Positions 47,256 through 54,291 of a DNA stretch of 64,000 nucleotides are shown piece after piece; positions within the stretch are counted from its first letter, which is position 1; every line of letters begins with the position of its first letter. The notes below the pieces were generated by a model. It saw only the letters and a program-made list of their open reading frames with translations, was not told the DNA's origin and did no database searches. This stretch comes from CAINVV01 sp031432175 (GTDB lineage: Bacteria; Bacteroidota; Bacteroidia; Bacteroidales; Prolixibacteraceae), in the NCBI GenBank assembly GCA_964358545.1, contig CAYHQN010000007.1, forward strand, positions 3,963 to 67,962, given 5' to 3'. A program made the translations under genes and the position numbers.

Positions 47256-47393
47256 CCTTGTAATAAAACTTCTAAGGTGAAACGGACTTGTCTATAAATA
47301 TGTAAGTTACGGTTTTTAACGGACAATAACGAACCTAATCCTTACAATTACATTGTTGTTGGCTCCTTTAATATTATAAGTTAGCGACTATTT

Positions 47394-47429
47394 ATAATCC
47401 AACAATCCCCAAATCCCCCTAATCCAAAT
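47394..47429 (-). repeat. right inverted repeat around the GxxExxY gene
   Basis: Partner of 46809-46844 in inverted orientation, 4 mismatches in 36. The 549 bases between the repeats hold only the GxxExxY gene and its upstream region. Confidence 0.75.
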
Positions 47430-47646
47430 ACTCACAATTGGCACATAATCAACAATATATAAATCAACTGTTTATAATATCAACACTGTATATAATATAT
47501 ACACATCCTCTAATAGACTAAAATGCAACGTTATGCAACAAATTCAAATATTGACTGTTTAATTATTCAACACTTGTTGTGTATAAGATTCGAACAAGTG
47601 TTTTTTAAATGCCTTATTGACAAGTAAATACGATTTTTAAATTTTC

Positions 47647-47663
47647 ATGGCACAGTTATTGAA
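47647..47663 (+). promoter_or_regulatory. candidate sigma-54 promoter
   Basis: ATGGCACAGTTATTGAA fits the -24/-12 pattern TGGCAC-N5-TTGCA: GG and the -12 GA are 10 bases apart, with A in place of C in GC. The start codon of the next gene is about 70 bases downstream. An NtrC-type activator is encoded in the same cluster (52383), which makes a sigma-54 promoter plausible. Confidence 0.5.
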
Positions 47664-47734
47664 ATAGTCCTGTCGGATGTTCATTTCAATCAGAGAAAAG
47701 TAGCGGGAATTAATCATCACCTATAAATTCAGCC

Positions 47735-49432
47735 ATGAAAACAATTTCATTATTAACCATCGGGTTGTCACTTTTGATCTCAAATCATGTGGCCTTTGCG
47801 TCAAGCAGGTCTGACAATCCCAATGTATATGCCACGGGACAATCCATGACGAATGCAGCAAAGATCTCCAGTTCTCCTGAATTGTACAATCTGGCGCAGA
47901 ATTGGGTCAAGGATTACAATGCAGCCAATCCATCTTCCATGATCTCTGTGGAACAGACCATTGCCGGGAAAGTAGAGACAACCGAAAATTTGTTTTTGGT
48001 TTCAGATGAAAATACACTGGCGCTATCCAATCCTTCGAATTGGAAAATGGTGGTTGGCAGGGATATTGTCGTCCCCATTACTTCTGCAAAGAATCCGATG
48101 CTCAATCAGTTGAATCAGATTGGAATATCTGCCGAGAAATTTGCCTTGCTTTTTAAGGGTACTGAACCTAAAAATTGGTCAGCTTGCGTTCCAAACGGTC
48201 AGAATGTTCCTGTACAAATCTATGTGCCTGACAAGCAAAATCTGCTGAAAAGCCTTGAAGCCTTTACCAAATCATCCATGGCTACTGCCAATATAAAGAG
48301 ATTGAGTTCAGCTGAAGAACTCATCTCTGCCGTTCAGAATGATCCGTTTTCAATTGGCTTCTGTAAGTTGAGTGACTTAGGAACCATGAATATTTATGAA
48401 GGAACGGAAAAGGTCAGACTTCTGCCGATCGACAAAAACGGCAATGGACGTCTGGACAATTTTGAAAATATCTATGGTAGCCTTAACGAATTTACCCATG
48501 GCGTTTGGATCGGCAAATATCCAAATGCATTGTGTGACAATATATATGCCGTTTCAATTACAAAACCTACGCAAAAGAGTGAATTGGCTTTCCTTTCATG
48601 GATCCTAAATGACGGACAGAAATTATTGAATTCAAACGGATATTGCGATTTGACAAGCAGTGAGAAGGAATCAAGTTTGGCTTCATTGCTGGGTGGAAGG
48701 ACAGATAATCCCAATTTTTCTCAAATTGTTACCTCTCCAAAATCCTGGCCGGTAGTTCTGACAATCGCCGGATTGGTTGGATTATTCCTGGTTATCTTTT
48801 TCTATAGTAAAAGCAGCGCAGGTTCAACCCCGGTTGATCCGCATATCCAGCTTGGACCACTGATGATCGAAAAGGTTATGGATGTTCCCAAGGGCCTGTA
48901 CTTTGACAAAACCCACACCTGGGCCTTCATGGAACAGGACGGAAATGTCAGAGTTGGTATAGACGATTTTCTCCAGCACATAACCGGAAAGCTCACCAAG
49001 ATCAAAATGAAGGAAGCAGGCGAAAAAGTGCGGAAAGGCGAAACAATCATGACGATCATTCAGGAAGGTAAGCAATTGAATATCTATGCCCCTATTTCCG
49101 GAACAATTTTGGAACATAACGAATCTCTGCTTACAGACACGGGTATTATCAACGCTTCACCTTTCTTCAAAGGGTGGGTCTACCAGATCGAACCAAAAAA
49201 TTGGTTGAGAGAGGTTCAGTTCATGTTTATGGGGGATAAATATGCCGAGTGGCTCAAAGATGAATTTGCCAGACTCAAGGATTTCATTGCGGTAGCTGTT
49301 CGGAGCAATAACCTGGTTTACGCACATGTTGTGCTTCAGGATGGGGGAGAGATAACCGACAATGTACTTGCTGATATGGATCCAAAAGTTTGGGAAGATT
49401 TTCAGACACAATTTATTGATTCTTCCAGGTAA
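47735..49432 (+). CDS. periplasmic binding-protein-like domain fused through a membrane helix to a GcvH-like domain
   Basis: 565 residues. A signal peptide (about 1-22) is followed by a PstS-like binding-protein domain (about 40-330), one transmembrane helix (WPVVLTIAGLVGLFLVIFFY, about 342-361), and a cytoplasmic GcvH-like domain (about 375-490; FDKTHTWAFM, VGIDDFLQHITG, IYAPISGTILEHN). K446 in QEGKQLNIYAP lies at or one residue off the lipoylated Lys of GcvH. The last 60 residues (LKDFIAVAV ... VLQDGGE ... VWEDFQ) are shared with the protein at 49622. The domain order suggests a sensor or carrier linking the periplasm to a lipoyl-type site inside. I know of no described function. Confidence 0.65.
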   Translation: MKTISLLTIGLSLLISNHVAFASSRSDNPNVYATGQSMTNAAKISSSPELYNLAQNWVKDYNAANPSSMISVEQTIAGKVETTENLFLVSDENTLALSNPSNWKMVVGRDIVVPITSAKNPMLNQLNQIGISAEKFALLFKGTEPKNWSACVPNGQNVPVQIYVPDKQNLLKSLEAFTKSSMATANIKRLSSAEELISAVQNDPFSIGFCKLSDLGTMNIYEGTEKVRLLPIDKNGNGRLDNFENIYGSLNEFTHGVWIGKYPNALCDNIYAVSITKPTQKSELAFLSWILNDGQKLLNSNGYCDLTSSEKESSLASLLGGRTDNPNFSQIVTSPKSWPVVLTIAGLVGLFLVIFFYSKSSAGSTPVDPHIQLGPLMIEKVMDVPKGLYFDKTHTWAFMEQDGNVRVGIDDFLQHITGKLTKIKMKEAGEKVRKGETIMTIIQEGKQLNIYAPISGTILEHNESLLTDTGIINASPFFKGWVYQIEPKNWLREVQFMFMGDKYAEWLKDEFARLKDFIAVAVRSNNLVYAHVVLQDGGEITDNVLADMDPKVWEDFQTQFIDSSR

Positions 49433-49621
49433 CAAGTATGCAACTCTTTTACTAACAGCAGACTAAAATAAATAGTATGAATTTTGATCAACAACTATGT
49501 CACTTCCAAGGGCGAAGTCTTTGTCAAGATGAGGGACTCACCAGCCTGGGTGGAAGAGGAACATTAGAAGGAAATGATAAAGTCACACTTACAAATATTA
49601 TAAACTTTAAAAAACAACACC
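49433..49621. other. spacer between the two GcvH-like genes
   Basis: 189 bases. A short open stretch around 49492-49570 reads YVTSKGEVFVKMRDS then AWVEEEH and a stop, without a start codon. It may be coding debris. No promoter consensus seen. Confidence 0.4.
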
Positions 49622-50398
49622 ATGGACGGATTTACTTACCACAACATCTTTGATACGAAGGGGATAGAGTATCTGGCGATTATCGCCTTTTTCGCCATCC
49701 TGATCCCTTTCTGGATTGTACTGAACAGACAGGTCAGGATGACCAAACAACTACAGAAAAAACTGGGAACATTGACTTCCAGTATGTTAAAAATTCCGCA
49801 AGGCATTTTCTTTAGCAAAAATCACATGTGGACACATCTTGACAGCAAAGGGATTGCCAAAGTCGGAGTTGACGATCTGTTGCTGCACCTAACGGGTGAA
49901 GTTAAATTTAGTAAACTCAGGAAACCGGGCGAAATTGTAAAAAGGGAGGATCTGCTGGCCGTGATCAAACACAATGGCAAAAAACTAAAAATCGTTTCGC
50001 CCATCTCCGGAGAAATCATATCGGCCAATACAGTGCTTCATCAGAACCCTGAAATACTCAATGAAGATCCATACCAAAAAGGGTGGATGTACAAAATCAA
50101 GCCATCCAGATGGATCGCTGAAACCAGTACCTTCTATATCGCGGAGGAAGCAACCGGATGGTCGGTTAAAGAGCTGGAGAGATTCAAGGATTTTCTTGCA
50201 ACCTCGGTGGAAAGATATACTCCGGAACCTTCCAGCATCATCCTGCAAGACGGCGGTGAATTGATTGATCAGCCGCTTTCGGAACTTTCGGAAGAAGTTT
50301 GGCAGGATTTCCAACATAGTTTTCTGGGTTTAAAACCAAAATATCCACACTTTCGCGGATTGGAGGAAAATAAATACGGACCCGAGTATTTTCAATAG
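49622..50398 (+). CDS. membrane-anchored GcvH-like protein
   Basis: 258 residues. One N-terminal membrane helix (YLAIIAFFAILIPFWIV, about 17-33) and a short basic linker lead to a GcvH-like domain (about 58-165: FSKNHMWTHLD, VGVDDLLLHLTGEV, VSPISGEIISANT). K120 in HNGKKLK sits where K446 sits in the partner protein. The C-terminal segment LKDFLATSV...ILQDGGELIDQPL...VWQDFQ is shared with the protein at 47735. It has the layout of a stripped-down paralogue without the binding-protein domain. Housekeeping GcvH is soluble and about 125 residues, so this is not the glycine cleavage protein. Confidence 0.65.
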   Translation: MDGFTYHNIFDTKGIEYLAIIAFFAILIPFWIVLNRQVRMTKQLQKKLGTLTSSMLKIPQGIFFSKNHMWTHLDSKGIAKVGVDDLLLHLTGEVKFSKLRKPGEIVKREDLLAVIKHNGKKLKIVSPISGEIISANTVLHQNPEILNEDPYQKGWMYKIKPSRWIAETSTFYIAEEATGWSVKELERFKDFLATSVERYTPEPSSIILQDGGELIDQPLSELSEEVWQDFQHSFLGLKPKYPHFRGLEENKYGPEYFQ

Positions 50399-50699
50399 AT
50401 GCCCATTGCTTGTTAAATCAATGTAAGTTTTTGTTTCATAGATTTTTAGCGATAGAAGCGATGTGCACGTCACATCACTTCATTTTAAGGGGCATTAATT
50501 CAATCCACTCTTTAGAATGCAAACAAATACGCAAGAAAATTGAATATTGGAACCAATTTTTAAATTTTTGAGATTAACTTAGCATTCAGTAACACCATAT
50601 CCTTCAAGCACTTTAGTCACTTTTGAATTTGTTGGCACTTTGGTTTCTTTCTCACAAATGATTAGTGACTGATTGATTGAGTTAACTTTCATTGCCACA
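50399..50699. other. intergenic region before the sensor kinase
   Basis: About 300 bases, no gene. TTGGCACTTTGGTTTCT near 50632 has the -24 half of a sigma-54 site (TGGCAC) with a poor -12 half (TTTC), about 60 bases from the kinase start. The rest is AT-rich and featureless. Confidence 0.35.
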
Positions 50700-52370
50700 A
50701 TGAGTTGGATACATAAATTATCAGAATGTAACAAAGTTGGGGCTCCCATCTTAAACAGCTATGTAAAATTTCGTTCCTCCATTTATGGCAGGGTGGTGGT
50801 AATAATTACGGTCTCCTCCTTTTTTCTCTTTTTGTCGTTTGGTGTTATCTTCCGGTCTGTCAATGAGAATTACATGAAATCTGTCATACGGGAGAGTGGT
50901 AACAACATCGGATTTCTGGTGGAAGGTGCCTTGTACCGTTCGATGCTCGAAAATGACAGAACAGCTCTTCAAGGTACGCTGGATATCATCAATACCATGT
51001 CGGGGATCGATGATGTAAACATGTACGACAACAAAAATAACCTGATCTATTCCTCTATAGCAAACGATACTACCAACCACAGTGATCCGGACTGTATCTC
51101 CTGTCACAAAAATTTTGCAACCATGTTCTCATCCACTGAGAAATCCTACAAGATTATCGGGATCGACAGTGAATGCAGCATGAACCACAACAACAACAAT
51201 TGCAGGCATCTTTTAATAAAATCACCGATTCGCAATGACAAATCGTGTTACACAAGTGCCTGTCATGCCCACAGTGAGAACGACAAAGTTCTTGGTTCGC
51301 TGATTATTAAAATTCCACTTGCAGGTTTGGACGCTGCTTTGCAGAAATCCACTACCGATTATTTTTTTCTCGCTGCACTGCTGACTTTTTTGTTAATCCT
51401 CTTTTTAATATTTTTTACCAGAAAGAAAATTAAAAATCCGTTGAATGCCATCATCAAAGCCAGTTTGGCTGTGGCAGGTGGTGACAGAAGCACCAGGCTC
51501 GAAGTAAAACCACACCAGTTGTCAGATATGAGAATGGTGTCGGTTGCCTTCAATGAGATGCTCGACAACCTGCAGACAGCCACCAATGAGTTGCAGAACT
51601 GGTCCCAACAGCTCGAATACAAGGTGCAGAAGAAATCTGAGGAGCTTGGACAGGCACAAAATGAACTGATCAATGTCGAAAGGATCGCCTCGCTGGGTAA
51701 ATTGTCACTTTCTGTGGCGCACGAAATCAACAATCCGCTTTCCGGAATATTGATTTATGCCAAATTGGTGTACAAACAGCTTGGGAACCAGGATATTGAT
51801 CCTGCTAAAAAGGAATTGATGCTAAAACATCTGAAACTCATTGAAAATGAGACCAAAAGATGTGGTGATATCGTCAAGGGGTTACTGGATTTTTCGAGGA
51901 AAAACCAGGATGGGTTCGAACAGAAACACCTTCATGAAATATTGACGGAAACCTTTGAGTTGATGTCTCATCCGATGAAGATTGCCAATGTACATTTCAT
52001 TTCCGATTTTTCAGCGAAACCGGATCTGATCTATTGCAGTCCAAACCAGATCAAACAGGCTTGTATCGGAATTTTGGTCAATGCATCGGAAGCTGTTTCA
52101 GAGAACGGAGAAGTTCTGTTTAGAACCATGAATCCGGATGCAGATCATATCCGCATTGAAATATCCGACAATGGAGTGGGAATCAATGAGGAGGATATCC
52201 CTCATATCTTTGAACCTTTCTTCTCTACAAAGGAGAATGCCAGCGGTATAGGTCTTGGACTGGCAATCGTTCATGGAATTATACAGAATCACAAAGGAAA
52301 AGCAGATGTAAAATCAGAAAGAGGAAAAGGGACCACAATTTCACTGACCCTTCCTCTTATCAGGAATTAA
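50700..52370 (+). CDS. membrane sensor histidine kinase with haem-type CxxCH motif
   Basis: 556 residues from the ATG at 50700; a TTG start at 50673 is possible but less likely. TM1 (VVVIITVSSFFLFLSFGVIF) and TM2 (FFLAALLTFLLILFLIFFT) enclose a periplasmic domain of about 190 residues with C132-x-x-C-H136 (CISCH) and a second C183-x4-C-H189, the pattern of a c-type haem sensor. HAMP, a coiled segment, H-box with H341 (SVAHEINNPLSG), and N, G1 and G2 ATP-binding boxes (SDNGVGI, GIGLGLAI) follow. It probably senses redox state or a gas and phosphorylates the regulator that starts 12 bases after its stop. Confidence 0.85.
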   Translation: MSWIHKLSECNKVGAPILNSYVKFRSSIYGRVVVIITVSSFFLFLSFGVIFRSVNENYMKSVIRESGNNIGFLVEGALYRSMLENDRTALQGTLDIINTMSGIDDVNMYDNKNNLIYSSIANDTTNHSDPDCISCHKNFATMFSSTEKSYKIIGIDSECSMNHNNNNCRHLLIKSPIRNDKSCYTSACHAHSENDKVLGSLIIKIPLAGLDAALQKSTTDYFFLAALLTFLLILFLIFFTRKKIKNPLNAIIKASLAVAGGDRSTRLEVKPHQLSDMRMVSVAFNEMLDNLQTATNELQNWSQQLEYKVQKKSEELGQAQNELINVERIASLGKLSLSVAHEINNPLSGILIYAKLVYKQLGNQDIDPAKKELMLKHLKLIENETKRCGDIVKGLLDFSRKNQDGFEQKHLHEILTETFELMSHPMKIANVHFISDFSAKPDLIYCSPNQIKQACIGILVNASEAVSENGEVLFRTMNPDADHIRIEISDNGVGINEEDIPHIFEPFFSTKENASGIGLGLAIVHGIIQNHKGKADVKSERGKGTTISLTLPLIRN

Positions 52371-52382
52371 TGAGTATATAGT

Positions 52383-53723
52383 ATGGCCAAAAAAATTTCA
52401 ATTTTAATTGTTGACGATGAAGAATCTGTCAGGGATTCGTTGTACAACTGGTTCATTGAAGATGGATATTATGTCGAATGTGCAGAAAATGCGAAAAAAG
52501 CCCTCACAATTCTTCAGTCTGACAGCTTTGACATCATTCTGGCAGATATCAAAATGCCCGGTATGGATGGCTTGGAAATGTTGAAGCGCATCAAATCTTT
52601 AAAGAGTGACGCCATTGTCATTATCATGACCGCCTTTGCTACCGTCGATACTGCTGTTCAGGCCTTGAAGGACGGTGCGTTTGATTATGTGACAAAGCCG
52701 TTCGATCCTGATGATCTTTCTCACTTGATCAGGAATGCCTCCAAGCAGATATCCCTGATTGAAGAGAATGAGATTTTGAAAGACAAAGTCGTTTCGCTCG
52801 AAAATGTGGAAGATATGGTTGGCCACAGCGAAGCTATGCAAGAGGTATTCAGGCAAATTGAGAGTGTGGCACAATCGACTGCCCCGGTGATCATCACCGG
52901 CGAGAGTGGTACTGGCAAAGAGCTTGTCGCCAAAGCCATTCACGCCAATTCACCGCGCAAATTCTTTCCAATGGTAAGCGTGCATTGCGGTGCGCTGACC
53001 GAAAGCCTTTTGGAAAGCGAACTGTTCGGACACGAAAAGGGAGCCTTTACGGGCGCCGTCTACAACAGGAAAGGCCGGTTCGAGATGGCCGACAGCGGTA
53101 CAATTTTCCTGGATGAAATTGCCACCATCTCTCCAAAGATGCAGGTAGAGCTTTTGCGTGTACTGGAGACTAAAAGCTTTGTTCGTGTCGGTGGAAACAA
53201 GGAGATCAACTCCGATTTCAGGGTACTGTGTGCCACCAACAGGGATTTGAAAGGGCTGGTTGAGAAAGGCTTGTTCCGTGAAGATCTTTTTTATCGGCTC
53301 AATGTTGTCAACATCAATGTACCTCCCTTGCGCGAAAGGGTAGAGGACATTCCTTTGCTGATCGAATATTTTATTCAGAAATATTGTAGCTCGATGAACA
53401 GACCCATCATCCCCATTGAGCCAGCGGCCTTGCAGCGCATGGAATCATATGCCTATCCCGGTAATATCCGTGAACTTGAAAACATGGTTGAACGCGCCAT
53501 TGTCGTCGGAAACGGGAAGAAGATCATGCTCCGCGACCTGCCATTGATGAAGGAGCGGAGCCTTCCAACCTTTGAGAGTCTTGATGATCTTGGCAAAAAG
53601 CACATTCTTCAGATACTCAACAAATACAGCTGGAACATCACTGTTTCGGCAAAAGCGCTTAAACTTGACAGGGTTACGCTGTACAACAAGATTAAGAAAT
53701 ACGGTCTGACGCCGCCTAAATGA
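52383..53723 (+). CDS. NtrC-type sigma-54-dependent response regulator
   Basis: 446 residues: receiver domain (1-120; acidic pair D11/D12, phospho-acceptor D55, later Lys in VTKPFDP), AAA+ domain (about 145-375; Walker A GESGTGKE, the sigma-54 contact loop GAFTGA, Walker B IFLDEI, R-finger region), and a Fis-type helix-turn-helix at the end (WNITVSAKALKLDRVTLYNKI). It activates sigma-54 promoters after phosphorylation by the adjacent kinase. The GcvH-like operon with its sigma-54-like promoter is a natural target. It overlaps the next gene by 4 bases. Confidence 0.93.
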   Translation: MAKKISILIVDDEESVRDSLYNWFIEDGYYVECAENAKKALTILQSDSFDIILADIKMPGMDGLEMLKRIKSLKSDAIVIIMTAFATVDTAVQALKDGAFDYVTKPFDPDDLSHLIRNASKQISLIEENEILKDKVVSLENVEDMVGHSEAMQEVFRQIESVAQSTAPVIITGESGTGKELVAKAIHANSPRKFFPMVSVHCGALTESLLESELFGHEKGAFTGAVYNRKGRFEMADSGTIFLDEIATISPKMQVELLRVLETKSFVRVGGNKEINSDFRVLCATNRDLKGLVEKGLFREDLFYRLNVVNINVPPLRERVEDIPLLIEYFIQKYCSSMNRPIIPIEPAALQRMESYAYPGNIRELENMVERAIVVGNGKKIMLRDLPLMKERSLPTFESLDDLGKKHILQILNKYSWNITVSAKALKLDRVTLYNKIKKYGLTPPK

Positions 53724-54256
53724 AGCTGGAAAAAATCAAATTGATCTCCTTTGGGTATTTTGAGAAGGGTCTTCTTGATAAGGTGGTAAAAGATGTGGAA
53801 CACGAATTTCAGCTTCCCGTCAAAACTAATGAGGGCCATTTGGATCTAAGTATCTTTTATGATCCGGCCCGGCGGCAGTATGATGGATTCAGGCTACTGA
53901 AAGAGATCGATTCTGGTTTCGCCAAAGAGACAAACAAAACCCTGGGACTTTTCAATGTTGATCTCTATATTCCCATATTAACCTACATATTTGGACAGGC
54001 ATATTTGAACGGACGAGCCGGAATCGCTTCGATCTACAGATTGAGGAACGAACGGTATGGTATCTTCAAAGACGAGAAAATCCTGGTGAACCGATTTCGA
54101 AAAGAGGTCATTCACGAGCTGGGCCATACCTTTGGATTGATACACTGTTATGATCCTTCCTGTGTGATGAGGTCGAGTACTTATGTCGAAGATATGGACC
54201 AGAAGGATCATCAATTATGCCGCCAATGCAAAGAGAAACTTTCCATCCACATCTGA
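53720..54256 (+). CDS. archaemetzincin-type zinc metalloprotease
   Basis: 178 residues. The extended zinc motif HELGHTFGLIHC is followed by YDPSCVM (the Met-turn side) and, 16 residues on, by CRQC, the four-cysteine second zinc site that defines archaemetzincins. No signal peptide, so cytoplasmic. Archaemetzincins are aminopeptidase-like enzymes of unclear role. The 4-base ATGA overlap with the NtrC-type regulator shows translational coupling, an unusual partnership. Confidence 0.85.
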   Translation: MKLEKIKLISFGYFEKGLLDKVVKDVEHEFQLPVKTNEGHLDLSIFYDPARRQYDGFRLLKEIDSGFAKETNKTLGLFNVDLYIPILTYIFGQAYLNGRAGIASIYRLRNERYGIFKDEKILVNRFRKEVIHELGHTFGLIHCYDPSCVMRSSTYVEDMDQKDHQLCRQCKEKLSIHI

Positions 54257-54277
54257 AAGGTTTCCAAAACCTTTCAG
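54253..54277. terminator. perfect hairpin between convergent genes
   Basis: CTGAAAGGTTT-CCA-AAACCTTTCAG: an 11-base perfect stem with a 3-base loop that includes the stop codon of the archaemetzincin gene and lies 15 bases before the end of the minus-strand gene. No U-run on either side, so termination may be weak or the element may be a repeat. Confidence 0.55.
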
Positions 54278-54291
54278 GTGTAATCGCAGAA

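Larger units (their letters stand above)
47256..47734. other. intergenic region between GxxExxY gene and GcvH-like operon
   Basis: About 480 bases without a gene. It contains the right inverted repeat (47394-47429), a very AT-rich stretch with repeated TATATAAT-like words (47450-47510), and the sigma-54-like promoter at 47647-47663. No small ORF with coding character was seen. Confidence 0.6.

Noticed and set aside
47735..50398. GcvH-like genes considered as part of a glycine cleavage system
   Set aside because: Both proteins are membrane-anchored with extra domains, and no GcvP or GcvT gene is nearby.
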